From Hyphomicrobiales bacterium (GTDB taxonomy: Bacteria > Pseudomonadota > Alphaproteobacteria > Rhizobiales > Xanthobacteraceae), in assembly GCA_019237215.1 (NCBI GenBank), contig JAFAHL010000443.1, positions 1 through 44,785 on the forward strand: a stretch of 44,785 bases of DNA, given 5' to 3'. Positions 24,045 through 33,107 of the stretch are shown here, piece after piece. Below the pieces are notes generated by a model. The model had not been told where the DNA came from and made no database searches. It saw nothing but the letters and a program-made list of their open reading frames with translations. Both the position numbers and the translations under genes were made by a program. Numbering within the stretch: position 1 is the first letter of the stretch; each line of letters opens with the position of its first letter.

Positions 24045-25403
24045 ATGGACCCGGCGACAAGCGCATTGCTGACCGATCTCTACCAGCTCAACATGATGCA
24101 GGCCTATCTGGATCGGGGCGAGACCAAGACCGCGAGCTTCGAATTTTTCGTACGCAAACTTCCTAGCCAGCGCGGCTTTCTGATCGCGGCCGGGCTCGAA
24201 CAGGTGCTCGAGTTTCTTAGCCATCTGCGGTTTGCTCCCGAAGAGCTTGATTGGCTCGCGCGCACCGGACGGTTCGGCAGAGACCTCATCGATTATCTCG
24301 CCGACTTGCGCTTTGCCGGCGACATCCACGCCATGCCGGAAGGGACAGTGTTCTTCGCCGACGAGCCGATCCTGCGCGTGACGGCCCCTTTGCCCCAAGC
24401 CCAGCTCGTCGAAACGCGAGTAATCAATCTCCTGCAGTTCCAATCGATGATCGCCGCCAAGGCCGCTCGCATGGTGCTGGCCGCGCCGGGCAAGCGTCTC
24501 GTCGATTTCGGGCTGCGCCGTGCGCACGGCGCCGAGGCCGGCCTGCTTGCCGCGCGCGCGAGCTACATCGCGGGCTTTGCCGGCACTGCAACGGTGCTCG
24601 CCGACCAGCTTTTCGGCATCCCTATCTTCGGCACCATGGCGCATTCCTACGTCCAGATGCACGACGATGAGGCCGAAGCATTCGAGAATTTCGCGCGCGC
24701 GCGGCCCAAGAATCTCACGTTGCTCATCGACACCTACGACACCGAGGCCGCGGCGCGTAAGGTCGTCGCGCTCGCCCCTCGGCTCAGGGCCGCGGGCATT
24801 TCGGTGGGCGGCGTGCGCCTCGACAGCGGCGACCTGATCGCGCTCTCCAAGAAGGTGCGGCGCATCCTCGACGAGGGCGGGCTCGGCGCCGTGACCATCT
24901 TCGCCAGCGGCGGCATCGACGAGAATTCGATCGCGACTATGCTGCGAGCGGGCGCCCCCATCGATGGCTTCGGCATCGGAAGCAGTTTGACCACCTCGTC
25001 CGACGCGCCGGGGCTCGATTGCGCCTACAAGCTCGAGGAGTACGCTGGGCTGCCCCGGCGCAAGCGCTCCGCCGGCAAAGCCACCTGGCCGGGGTGCAAG
25101 CAGGTATGGCGCCGGTTCGCTTCGGACGGCCGAATGGCCGGCGACATCTTATCCGTGGAGGATGACGATCGCCCCGGCGAGCCGCTGATCGAACTCGTCA
25201 TGCGAGCTGGCAAGCCTCTCGAACCGCGGCCGACGCTCGACCAGATTCGGACGCGCGCGGCGCGTGAGCTCGAGCGCCTGCCCGAGCCTTTGCGCAGGCT
25301 CGAACCCGACGCATCGTATCCGGTCGAGGTGAGTGAGGCGCTGCGGCGGCTTGCGGCCGAAGTCGATGGGCGCATGGCGCAGGCGCAGGAGGCGAAGCGA
25401 TGA
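24045..25403 (+). CDS. pncB: nicotinate phosphoribosyltransferase
   Basis: This 452-residue enzyme makes nicotinate mononucleotide from nicotinate, PRPP and ATP in NAD salvage. DLYQLNMMQAY (11-21) is the signature start. FGLRRAHGAEAGLLAARASY (155-174) and GTMAHSYVQMHDDE (196-209) surround the active site; His200 is the likely phosphorylated histidine. VGGVRLDSGDLIALSKKVR and FASGGIDENSI complete the phosphate-binding barrel. ATG 24045 has GAAGGTGG just upstream; a GTG at 24027 would add six residues. It overlaps pncA by four bases (ATGA). Length and motifs fit the bacterial family, and there is no sign of damage. Confidence 0.95.
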   Translation: MDPATSALLTDLYQLNMMQAYLDRGETKTASFEFFVRKLPSQRGFLIAAGLEQVLEFLSHLRFAPEELDWLARTGRFGRDLIDYLADLRFAGDIHAMPEGTVFFADEPILRVTAPLPQAQLVETRVINLLQFQSMIAAKAARMVLAAPGKRLVDFGLRRAHGAEAGLLAARASYIAGFAGTATVLADQLFGIPIFGTMAHSYVQMHDDEAEAFENFARARPKNLTLLIDTYDTEAAARKVVALAPRLRAAGISVGGVRLDSGDLIALSKKVRRILDEGGLGAVTIFASGGIDENSIATMLRAGAPIDGFGIGSSLTTSSDAPGLDCAYKLEEYAGLPRRKRSAGKATWPGCKQVWRRFASDGRMAGDILSVEDDDRPGEPLIELVMRAGKPLEPRPTLDQIRTRAARELERLPEPLRRLEPDASYPVEVSEALRRLAAEVDGRMAQAQEAKR

Positions 25404-26038
25404 CCGACACGATCACGATCGGCGAAAGCGATGTCCTGCTGGTGGTCGACATCCAGAACGACTTCTGTCCGGGCGGCAAGCTTGCCGTTCCGCGCGGCGA
25501 CGAAGTCGTGCCGATCATCAATCGCGTCGCCACGCGTTTCCGGCACGTGGTGCTGACGCAGGATTGGCATCCTCCCGGCCACCGCTCGTTTGCATCGTCG
25601 CATCGGGGCAAGCGTCCATTCGAGACCATCACCGTCGACTACGGAGCGCAGATCCTGTGGCCGGATCATTGCGTTCAAGGCACGCCCGGTGCGCAATTCC
25701 ACGACGGTTTGCAGATTCCCCACGCCGAGCTCGTCTTGCGCAAAGGCTTCCGGCCCGCGATCGATTCCTATTCGGCCTTCTATGAGAACGACCGCAAGAC
25801 CCCGACCGGCCTTGCCGGTTATCTGCGCGAGCGGGGCCTCACCCGCGTCTTCGCCGCGGGTCTCGCGCTCGATTTCTGCGTACGCTACTCGGCCGAGGAC
25901 GCGCGCCGCGAGGGCTTTGCCGTGGTCGTGATCGAGGATGCGTGCCGCGGCATCGACGTCGACGGCTCGGTCGCCGCCACGCGCGAGAGCTTCGCGCCGT
26001 TGGGCGTCACGGCCGTTGCCGCTGACGCTATCGGTTGA
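25400..26038 (+). CDS. pncA: nicotinamidase
   Basis: This 212-residue isochorismatase-fold hydrolase deamidates nicotinamide to nicotinate. The catalytic triad is visible as Asp17 in VVDIQNDFC, Lys115 in LRKGF and Cys160 in ALDFCV. Metal ligands are Asp55, His57 and His61 in QDWHPPGH, and WPDHCVQGTPGAQF is the usual lid segment. It starts in the ATGA overlap with pncB, so its product feeds the coupled phosphoribosyltransferase. About 180 bases without any recognisable signal separate it from the NfeD gene. Confidence 0.95.
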   Translation: MTDTITIGESDVLLVVDIQNDFCPGGKLAVPRGDEVVPIINRVATRFRHVVLTQDWHPPGHRSFASSHRGKRPFETITVDYGAQILWPDHCVQGTPGAQFHDGLQIPHAELVLRKGFRPAIDSYSAFYENDRKTPTGLAGYLRERGLTRVFAAGLALDFCVRYSAEDARREGFAVVVIEDACRGIDVDGSVAATRESFAPLGVTAVAADAIG

Positions 26039-26217
26039 GCCGACCCTGCTGCGAGCATCTGCGGGAAGGTCTTTCCCAATTTGGCCGCGCGTGTGAAGAT
26101 TGCAGGCCCGCCGCCTGATGTCGTGTCCGGTCCTCTTCGGCGGCCGATCTGTCAGCAGGCGAGGGGGGAGGTCGCCGCCAATCCCAAACTCCGTGCGGCG
26201 CAACGAGGAGGCGGCCC

Positions 26218-27633
26218 ATGCGTTCAGCGCCGACCGGGGCCTCCGCCCGCGCTGTCGATGCGTTCTTGAGCCGATACCCCGCGCGTGCGCTGTTCGCCGC
26301 AACGGTCGCCCTGGCTTTGCTGGCGAGCGAGGTTGCGGCCGCGCCGCGCGCGGTGGTGCTCGAGATCGAGGGTGCGATCGGTCCGGCGGTTGCCGATTAC
26401 GTCGTACGCGAGCTGCGCGGCATCGGGCAATCCGACACCCGCCTCGTTGTCTTGCGCATGAATACGCCGGGCGGGCTCGACACGTCCATGCGCACCATCA
26501 TTCGCGCCATCCTGTCGTCGCCGGTGCCGGTTGCCGCCTACGTGGCGCCGAGCGGCGCGCGGGCGGCGAGCGCGGGCACCTACATCACCTACGCGAGCGC
26601 GATCGCCGCCATGGCTCCGGGCACCAACCTCGGCGCCGCCACTCCGATCCAATTGGGACGCGTCCCGAACCTTCCGGGCGGGGCTCCGGAACAGCCAGCC
26701 GGGCAAAAAGGCAAGGAGAAGGGGAGCGAGGGCAACTCCGGCGCCGAGCCCGCGGATACCGAGACCCGCAAGGCGGTCAACGACGCCGTGGCCTACATCC
26801 GCGGCTTGGCCGAGCTCAATGACCGCAACGCCGACTGGGCGGCGGAGGCGGTGCGCACGGCGGTGAGCCTCCCGGCATCCGAGGCGCTCAAGCTTCACGT
26901 CATCGACGTGATTGCCGACGACGTGCCTGATCTTCTGCGCAAGATCGATGGACGGACCGTGAAGGTCGCGGGAAAGCCTGAGCGCTTGGCGACCGCGGGA
27001 CTCGACGTCGTGACGGCGGCACCGGACTGGCGGACCGAGCTGCTCGCCGTCATCACCGATCCGAACGTGGCTTTCATATTGATGCTGATCGGGGTGTACG
27101 GGCTGATATTCGAATTCCTCAATCCCGGAGCGGTCGCCCCTGGTCTCGTCGGGAGCATCAGCCTCTTGGTCGCGCTCTATGCGCTCAACCTGCTCCCCAT
27201 CAACTACGCCGGCGCGGCGCTGGTGCTGCTCGGTATCGGGCTCATGGTGGCCGAGGCCCATATCGGCTCCTTCGGCGTCATCGGGGTCGGCGGCATTATC
27301 GCGTTCGTGATCGGCGCGATCATGATGTTTCCGCCCGGCGCGCCGGGCCTCACCCTTTCGCTTTCGGTGGTCGCAGCGGCGACCGCCACGACCGCGGCGC
27401 TATTCCTGCTGGTCCTCACCATGCTGCTGCGGTCGCGGCGGCGGCCGGTCGTCACCGGCAAGGAGGGGCTGCTCGGCGCCGAGGGCGAGACGGTAGCGTG
27501 GGACGGAGAAGAGGGAAGAGTGCGCGTCAACGGGGAGATCTGGCGTGCGCGCGCTCGCCTGCCGCTGCAGCCGGGGGCTCGCATCAAAGTCATCAACCGC
27601 GAGGGCCTCGTTCTCGTCGTCGAACCGGCCTGA
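26218..27633 (+). CDS. nfeD: NfeD family membrane serine protease
   Basis: This 471-residue long-form NfeD protein has a signal/anchor (24-41), a ClpP-class protease domain, three or four membrane segments (about 270-400) and a C-terminal OB-fold NfeD domain (about 410-468). The Ser-Lys dyad is probably Ser118 in ARAASAGTY and Lys185 in ETRKAVND, by analogy with the Pyrococcus stomatin-specific protease. A low-complexity insert ([14 protein letters not shown], about 162-175) separates them. The partner slipin follows 32 bases later, the standard NfeD-stomatin pairing. In that system NfeD cuts the C terminus of stomatin and both act on membrane microdomains. GAGGAGG precedes the ATG at good spacing. 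Confidence 0.92.
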   Translation: MRSAPTGASARAVDAFLSRYPARALFAATVALALLASEVAAAPRAVVLEIEGAIGPAVADYVVRELRGIGQSDTRLVVLRMNTPGGLDTSMRTIIRAILSSPVPVAAYVAPSGARAASAGTYITYASAIAAMAPGTNLGAATPIQLGRVPNLPGGAPEQPAGQKGKEKGSEGNSGAEPADTETRKAVNDAVAYIRGLAELNDRNADWAAEAVRTAVSLPASEALKLHVIDVIADDVPDLLRKIDGRTVKVAGKPERLATAGLDVVTAAPDWRTELLAVITDPNVAFILMLIGVYGLIFEFLNPGAVAPGLVGSISLLVALYALNLLPINYAGAALVLLGIGLMVAEAHIGSFGVIGVGGIIAFVIGAIMMFPPGAPGLTLSLSVVAAATATTAALFLLVLTMLLRSRRRPVVTGKEGLLGAEGETVAWDGEEGRVRVNGEIWRARARLPLQPGARIKVINREGLVLVVEPA

Positions 27634-27665
27634 CGATCCCCCACCGACCACAAGGAGGAAGACCA

Positions 27666-28430
27666 ATGCTTTCCCTCGCCACCATCGCCGTTTTGGCGAT
27701 CTTCGTCGTGATCATCCTGTTCTCGGCGGTCCGGATCCTGCGCGAATACGAGCGCGGCGTCGTGTTCACCCTCGGGCGTTACACCGGCACGAAGGGACCG
27801 GGGTTCTTTCTGCTCGTGCCGCTGGTGCAGCAGATGGTGCGGGTCGATCTTCGCGTGGTCGTCGACGAGGTGCCGACCCAGGACGTAATTTCGCGCGACA
27901 ACGTGTCGGTCAAAGTCAATGCCGTGATCTACTTCCGCGTCGTCGATGCCGAGCGCGCGGTCATTCAGGTCTACAATTATCTCGCCGCAACCAGCCAGCT
28001 TGCGCAGACCACGCTGCGCTGGGTGCTGGGCAAGCGCCAGCTCGACCAGATGTTGGCCGAGCGCGACAAGCTCAATGCCGACATTCAGGACGTGCTCGAC
28101 AAGCAGACCGAAGGGTGGGGTATCAAGGTCTCGACCGTGGAAATCAAGCGCATCGATCTCGACGAGAGCATGATCCGCGCGATCGCCCGCCAAGCCGAGG
28201 CCGAACGCACCCGCCGCGCCAAGATCATCAACGCCGAGGGAGAGCAGCAAGCGGCGCAAAAGCTGCTCGACGCCGCCCAAATCCTCGCGCCGGTGCCGCA
28301 GGCGATGCAGCTGCGTTATCTCGCGACCTTGTTCGATATCGCGGGCGAGCGCAGCTCGACCATCGTGTTTCCGTTCCCCATCGAGATGATGCAGGCTTGG
28401 ACGTCGCATGCCCCCGCGGCAAAGGGCTGA
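27666..28430 (+). CDS. slipin/stomatin family SPFH protein
   Basis: This 254-residue membrane protein has one N-terminal hydrophobic segment (3-22) and an SPFH domain: [40 protein letters not shown] and [20 protein letters not shown]. An alanine/glutamate-rich coiled region ([20 protein letters not shown]) follows, then [11 protein letters not shown]. It oligomerises at the inner membrane and is the expected substrate or partner of the upstream NfeD protease. A near-perfect AAGGAGG (27652-27658) sits seven bases before the ATG, suggesting strong translation. Confidence 0.93.
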   Translation: MLSLATIAVLAIFVVIILFSAVRILREYERGVVFTLGRYTGTKGPGFFLLVPLVQQMVRVDLRVVVDEVPTQDVISRDNVSVKVNAVIYFRVVDAERAVIQVYNYLAATSQLAQTTLRWVLGKRQLDQMLAERDKLNADIQDVLDKQTEGWGIKVSTVEIKRIDLDESMIRAIARQAEAERTRRAKIINAEGEQQAAQKLLDAAQILAPVPQAMQLRYLATLFDIAGERSSTIVFPFPIEMMQAWTSHAPAAKG

Positions 28431-28473
28431 GCCGTTTGCACGCGGCCGCGTGGACAAGGACCGGTGGAGCGAC

Positions 28474-28504
28474 AAAAAAAGGCCGCTTGACGTTTCAAGC
28501 GGCC
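28474..28504 (-). terminator. intrinsic terminator of the dioxygenase transcript
   Basis: A perfect 10-base stem, GGCCGCTTGA with TCAAGCGGCC, closes a four-base loop (28491-28494). On the minus strand it is followed directly by seven T residues (28480-28474). It lies 145 bases past the stop of the minus-strand dioxygenase gene. The same stem follows the slipin gene on the plus strand, where no T-tract is present, so termination there would be weaker. Confidence 0.9.
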
Positions 28505-28648
28505 CAAGTTTGGGAGGAACGCGACAGACGAACTAATGCCGCCCATCGCACCGCTTCATTTGCGAAGTGCGTCATCGAAATTCAAGTGCCGTACGTCGGC
28601 GCGCCTCCTCGCTTCGCGAATCCCGTTACCCATAAGAATTTGCTTCGC

Positions 28649-29527
28649 TCAAGCGGCGAGGCGGGCGTAGTCCTTGGTCGCCATGACCTGCACGCGGCGC
28701 ATGTAGCGCGGCTCATCCGGGAGGTAGTCGGCCACGGCGTTGTGCACGGTGCCGATATTGTCCCACATCAGCACGTCGCCCTCCGCCCATGCGTGGGCGT
28801 AGAAATATTTCCGCTGCTGCTGATGCTTGAAGAGATACTCCAGCAGCTCGGCGCTTTCGGCCTCGGGCATGCCATCGATACGTGTGGCGTAGCCCGGGTT
28901 GCAGTAGAGGACGGTGCGGCCGGTGATGGGGTGAGTGCGAAAGATCGGCTGCGACACCGGCGGCTTTTTGGCGCGCTGCTCCGCCGTTAGCGCTGCGCGG
29001 CGCGAGCCGGGCCGCGCGCGCATCATGTCCCAGAATTTAGCGAAGTCGTGGGTGGCGGTGCGGCCTTCGAGCCGCCTTTTGATTTCGTCGGGTAGATCCT
29101 CGTAGGCCGCATGCATGTTGCGGAACTGCGTATCGCCCAGCGGCCGGCCGTCGCGCGCAGGCACCTTGATGGCGTAGAGGACGTTGGCGAGCGCGATTTC
29201 CTTGCTGTAGGACATATCGGTGTGCCAGCCCTGTCCGGCGTCGCCGAGCCCGATCGGTTTGCCGTTCTCCGTCATGTTGGACAGCACCATCACCTCGGGA
29301 AAGCCGGGCTCGTGGAACTGATTGGCGACGTTGATCTCGAGCTCGCCGAACCTGCGCCCGAAGCGCGCGAATTGCTCCGTCTCGAGCCGCTGCTTGGGAA
29401 AGCACAGCACGCCATGCTCGCCGAGCGCCCGCAGGATCTGCTTGAAGTCGCTGTCCGGGATCGGTTGGGCCAGATCCATCCCCTCGATGCTGGCGCCCAG
29501 TGCCTTACCGCTGGAATGGATGTCCAT
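28649..29527 (-). CDS. TauD/TfdA family 2-oxoglutarate-dependent dioxygenase
   Basis: This 292-residue non-haem iron oxygenase couples 2-oxoglutarate decarboxylation to hydroxylation of a substrate, as in taurine or 2,4-D breakdown. The iron ligands are His102 and Asp104 in GQGWHTDMSYS and His262 in NIGTVHNAVADY. The 2-oxoglutarate-binding arginine lies in PRYMRRVQV (273-281). The N-terminal GKALGASIEGMDLAQPI and HGVLCFPKQ are typical. It begins 15 bases after the stop of the Bug-type binding protein gene, so the two are probably one transcript ending at the terminator at 28474. Ligand and substrate may therefore be the same compound. Members act on sulfonates, aryloxyalkanoates and other acids. 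Confidence 0.92.
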   Translation of the reverse strand: MDIHSSGKALGASIEGMDLAQPIPDSDFKQILRALGEHGVLCFPKQRLETEQFARFGRRFGELEINVANQFHEPGFPEVMVLSNMTENGKPIGLGDAGQGWHTDMSYSKEIALANVLYAIKVPARDGRPLGDTQFRNMHAAYEDLPDEIKRRLEGRTATHDFAKFWDMMRARPGSRRAALTAEQRAKKPPVSQPIFRTHPITGRTVLYCNPGYATRIDGMPEAESAELLEYLFKHQQQRKYFYAHAWAEGDVLMWDNIGTVHNAVADYLPDEPRYMRRVQVMATKDYARLAA

Positions 29528-29541
29528 GCCTTGCCCAGTCC

Positions 29542-30528
29542 TCAGTCGATATGCGCGCCCGACGCCTTGATGATCGGCGCCCACTTCGCCAGCTCCGCTT
29601 TGATGAACGCGGTAGCCTGCTTCGGCGTGCTGCCCGGCGTCGGGTCGATGCCGGCCTCCTGCAGGCGTTTGAACACCGCAGGGTCGTCGAGGGCCTTGTC
29701 TATAGCCTCGCTGAGGCGCTCGACGATCGGCTGCGGCGTGCCCGCGGGCGCGAGGATTGCGTTCCAAGTATAGCACTCGAAGCCCTTCAACCCCTGCTCC
29801 TGCAACGTCGGCAGCTCCGGCATCGCCCGCATACGCGTCGCCATGCCCGCGCCGATGGCGCGGATCGCGCCCGACTGCGCCTGCGGCAGTGCGGTTGGCG
29901 TGGCATCGAACGCCATCGAAATCTGGCCGCCGACCAAATCCGACATCATCGGCGCGGACCCGCGATAGGGCACATGCACGATGTTGATGCCGCCCGCCAG
30001 CGCTTTGAATTGCTCGCCGCACAGATGCAGGATCGAGCCAAGGCCGGAGGAGCCGTAGGTGAACTTCCCGGGATTTTCCCTGATCAACGCGACAAGGCTC
30101 TTGACGTCCGTCGCCGGAACGGAAGGGTGGACCCCGAGCAGCGTCGGCGTCACGCCGACCTGCCCGATCGGCGCGAAATCGCGAACCGGATCGTACGGCA
30201 TGCTCTTGTACAGCCCCGGATTGATGGCGTGGGTGGACACCGTCGCCATCAGCAAGGTGTAACCGTCAGGTGGCGCCTTCGCGACCAGATCGGCGCCGAT
30301 GTTGCCGCCCGCGCCCGCCTTGTTCTCCACCACGAACTGCTGCCCCAGCAGGTCGCCCATCTTCGCACCCATGACGCGCGCGACAGTGTCGGTTGGGCCG
30401 CCGGCCGAGAACGACACGACGATGCGGACCGGTTTGGATGGATACCTGTCTTCGGCCTTCGCGCCCCCGAACGCGAATGCCACGACAATGCCGGCGAGAA
30501 TGGCCGGCGTTCGATGCGGCGCGTCCAT
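29542..30528 (-). CDS. Bug family (TctC-type) binding protein, upstream of the dioxygenase
   Basis: This 328-residue periplasmic binding protein has a signal peptide (TPAILAGIVVAFAFGGAKA) and the Bug motifs RYPSKPVRIVVSFSAGGPTD, VENKAGAGGNIGADLVAKA, PPDGYTLLMAT, FTYGSSGLGSILHLCGE and HVPYRGSAPMMSDLVGG. GGGAGAAG lies seven bases before ATG 30528; a start 12 codons earlier is open but lacks such a site. It is first in a two-gene operon with the TauD-like dioxygenase. No TctA/TctB permease is present nearby. It shares the family but not close wording with the Bug protein at 19536. Confidence 0.92.
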   Translation of the reverse strand: MDAPHRTPAILAGIVVAFAFGGAKAEDRYPSKPVRIVVSFSAGGPTDTVARVMGAKMGDLLGQQFVVENKAGAGGNIGADLVAKAPPDGYTLLMATVSTHAINPGLYKSMPYDPVRDFAPIGQVGVTPTLLGVHPSVPATDVKSLVALIRENPGKFTYGSSGLGSILHLCGEQFKALAGGINIVHVPYRGSAPMMSDLVGGQISMAFDATPTALPQAQSGAIRAIGAGMATRMRAMPELPTLQEQGLKGFECYTWNAILAPAGTPQPIVERLSEAIDKALDDPAVFKRLQEAGIDPTPGSTPKQATAFIKAELAKWAPIIKASGAHID

Positions 30529-30678
30529 GGCGTCTTCTCCCAGATTTTGTGAACACGATAGCATGTCGTGAAAACCGGATCATCAACCGACTTGCAGTCC
30601 TTTTACCGGCGGGCTTGACTAGCGACGGCGGACCGCTGCGGCGATACGTAGCGGCCCTGACGACGGGAACGGTGCCGC

Positions 30679-31818
30679 GTGAGTTCATCTAGACAAAAGC
30701 CTACGGCATCTCGGCCAAAGCCCTTGGCATCGATGCAGGGGCTTACGCTCTTGTTTGCTCTCTTGCTCGTTGTCCTGCTCGCTTTCTTGTTCGCTCTCTT
30801 GGGCTCGTGCGCGCAGAGCGTGCCCGCATCGGCGCAAACCAGTCAACCGCCCGCGGCGGACTTGGCGGCATATACCGGCGCGGATCGCATGGAGAAGCTC
30901 GTCGCGGCGGCGAAGAAGGAGGGCTCCGTCGCCGTCTACAGCTCGGCGGCGCCCGACGACATGGCGGCGCTCATCGCCGCGTTCGAGAAGAGGTATGGCG
31001 TCAAGGTCCGGCTCTGGCGCGCCAGCTCGGAAAACATCGTGCAACGCGCGGTGGTCGAGGCCCGCGGCGGCCGTTTCGATGCCGATGTGTTCGAGACGGG
31101 CGCCATCGCGATGGAGTCGATGCAACGCGAACGGCTGTTCCGGGAGATCAAAACGCCCGCGCTATCGGCGCTCCTTCCGGCTGCAATCTTGCCGCATCGG
31201 GAGTGGATCGGCACACGCTTGAACATTTTCGTCGCCGCCTACAACACCGGACTCATCAAGAAGGGCGAGCTGCCGAAACGTTACGACGATCTCCTCGATC
31301 GGCGCTGGGCGGGCAAGCTCGGCGTCGAGGCCGAGGACAGCGACTGGTTCGGCGGGGTCGTGAGCGCGCTGGGCGAGGACAAGGGCCTCAAGCTGTTTCG
31401 CGATATCGTCGCCGCCAACGGCATATCGGTGCGCAAGGGTCATACCTTGCTGGCGAACCTCGTGGTCTCGGGTGAAGTTCCGCTCGCCCTCTCCGCTTAC
31501 GCCTACAAGGCCGAGCAGTTGCGCAAGAACGGCGCGCCAATCGACTGGTTCGTCATTCCGCCCGGCGTGGCACGCTTCGAAGGCGCCGGCGTCGCCCGCC
31601 GCGCCTCGCATCCGAATGCCGCAATCCTCTTTTTCGAGTTCATGCTCACCGATGGGCAGGACATCCTGCTTGCTCGCGATTTCTTTCCGGCTCGGGCGAA
31701 CGCAAGGCCGCTGCCTGAGGGTGCTGCCATGCACTTTCTCGATCCCGCCAAGGGGCTGGACGAAGATCCGAAATGGAGTAAACAATACCGCGATATCGTC
31801 GCCAATCAGGCGCACTGA
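30679..31818 (+). CDS. iron-type (AfuA/FbpA-like) extracellular solute-binding protein
   Basis: This 379-residue protein resembles ferric/phosphonate-type binding proteins: RMEKLVAAAKKEGSVAVYSS, ALIAAFEKRYGVKVRLWRAS, RFDADVFETGAIAMESM, YDDLLDRRWAGKLGVEAEDS and PNAAILFFEFMLTDGQDILL. The N-terminal hydrophobic run is very leucine-rich (LTLLFALLLVVLLAFLFALL) and ends in LGSC, which could be a lipobox, making this a possible lipoprotein. The start is uncertain: GTG 30679 gives the full frame, ATG 30733 a shorter one. No permease or ATPase gene is adjacent, so it is an orphan. Many orphans of this type in soil bacteria bind organic acids rather than iron, so the ligand is open. Confidence 0.83.
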   Translation: MSSSRQKPTASRPKPLASMQGLTLLFALLLVVLLAFLFALLGSCAQSVPASAQTSQPPAADLAAYTGADRMEKLVAAAKKEGSVAVYSSAAPDDMAALIAAFEKRYGVKVRLWRASSENIVQRAVVEARGGRFDADVFETGAIAMESMQRERLFREIKTPALSALLPAAILPHREWIGTRLNIFVAAYNTGLIKKGELPKRYDDLLDRRWAGKLGVEAEDSDWFGGVVSALGEDKGLKLFRDIVAANGISVRKGHTLLANLVVSGEVPLALSAYAYKAEQLRKNGAPIDWFVIPPGVARFEGAGVARRASHPNAAILFFEFMLTDGQDILLARDFFPARANARPLPEGAAMHFLDPAKGLDEDPKWSKQYRDIVANQAH

Positions 31819-31881
31819 GTACGTGCGATCGTAGAGAAAGCCACAGAGGAATACGCGTGGGCGACAAACGGGACGATCCGC

Positions 31882-32586
31882 TTATGGAAGCGGCAGCAGC
31901 GGCTTTTGTCCCGGATGCAGCTGCATGTCGACGGCAGCGAGCAGCGCCGCGGTGCCGGCATAATTTCCCATCAGCATCACCAGCTCGACGAGCTTGTTCG
32001 GCCCCAACAGCGCTTTGACCTTGGCGAAGATTTCCGGCGTTACCCTATGGTCGCGGAAAATCTGCCGGCCGAGCTCGATCACCGTCGCATCGGTTTCATC
32101 GAGGCCCGCGGTGCTCAGCCGGTGCTTGATCACGTCGATGACGCGCGGCTCGATGCCTTCCTTCAACGCCTCCGGCTCGTGCGCCGACCATTCGAATTGG
32201 CTGTCCATCTCGCGCGCGGTGGTGAGGATCGCGATCTCGCGGATGCGCGGGGCAAAGCCCGCCTCGAAGCGCAGGTAACGGTTGAGCGCGCGCGCGTGCG
32301 CTGACGCCTTCGGGCTGTAGAGCCCGATCCCGGTCGGGCCCTGAAGGCCCGCGATCGATGCACCCGGCGCCGTTGCACGGTCGTAGTGGGCCTTGCCGGC
32401 CTCGTCCAAATCTTCGCGTTTTGGCAGCGGCAGGCGAAACCCCGATTGGGGGTCGATGTCGGATGGCATGCTAGGTCTAGGTCCCATGGTCGGCGGGGAG
32501 CCAACCTGCGTGAAAGCCGGCTGCGCCCCGGCGAGAATGGCGGCGGCGCCGGTGAGGCAAATAAGCTGGAGGCAGCGCCGGCGCAT
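31882..32586 (-). CDS. exported carboxymuconolactone decarboxylase-like (AhpD-fold) protein
   Basis: This 234-residue protein has a signal peptide (CLQLICLTGAAAILAGAQPA) and an AhpD-like/CMD domain with RYLRFEAGFAPRIREIAILT, FEWSAHEPEALKEGI and LVELVMLMGNYAGTAALL. The mature part contains no cysteine, so it lacks the CxxC redox pair of AhpD and cannot be a classical peroxidase partner. CMD-domain proteins with EWxAHE are frequent beside aromatic or carboxylate catabolic genes but few have a proven reaction. Export is unusual for CMD itself. It is convergent with the orphan binding protein, 63 bases apart. The function is not known. Confidence 0.8.
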   Translation of the reverse strand: MRRRCLQLICLTGAAAILAGAQPAFTQVGSPPTMGPRPSMPSDIDPQSGFRLPLPKREDLDEAGKAHYDRATAPGASIAGLQGPTGIGLYSPKASAHARALNRYLRFEAGFAPRIREIAILTTAREMDSQFEWSAHEPEALKEGIEPRVIDVIKHRLSTAGLDETDATVIELGRQIFRDHRVTPEIFAKVKALLGPNKLVELVMLMGNYAGTAALLAAVDMQLHPGQKPLLPLP

Positions 32587-33107
32587 GAGCCATCCCCATT
32601 GGGATACTCAATGCCGGGAATTGTCGTCTATCTGAATGCAATCCGCCAGGCGTTCTTGAATGCCGGCCAGGGCCTGAGGGGATATCGCCGGTATATTCCG
32701 TAGTGCAGCAGGAGGCGTTGCAGGAATAGCACCTTGTCCACTCCCATTCTCGGTATCCACCAACGCCAAGGCGGCGCGATGGTTCCGATCTTTTCTGAGT
32801 CGGCGGGATCAGTCGAGAAAATATGCGGCCCTGGTCCAGTCGACGCCAGCGGCTCCCTGCCGGAGCATGGTCAATACGGCCGGCCGGGAGTACTCAACTC
32901 AACGCCGGGACAATCTCCCGACCGGCCGGGCCTTACGGAACGAGTGCGGCTGAAATCTCCTGAAGGTACGGCGGACACCGGGCGGAAATTCAAGCCCGCG
33001 TGGATACCCTTAGAACGAGTGTGTTTCGCTTTGATGACGCCGGCGCGACAGTCCAGCGTTGAAAGGGCGTGGCCGGCGGGAACGGGGCGTCAGGGCTGGC
33101 GGCGGCG
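32587..33107. other. 521-base stretch without a supported gene
   Basis: No credible coding region was found here. A plus-strand open frame from 32734 runs through the region but continues as antisense of fahA and has no family features. The only structure seen is the inverted repeat at 32878-32927. The part next to 32587 should contain the promoter of the carboxymuconolactone decarboxylase-like gene; the part next to 33107 is downstream of fahA. No T-rich terminator was seen. Confidence 0.6.
32878..32927. repeat. inverted repeat downstream of fahA
   Basis: GGCCGGCCGGGAG (32878-32890) and CTCCCGACCGGCC (32915-32927) pair over 13 positions with one mismatch around a 24-base loop. There is no T-tract on either side, so an intrinsic terminator is not supported. 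It may be a small intergenic palindrome or a factor-binding site. Confidence 0.6.
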
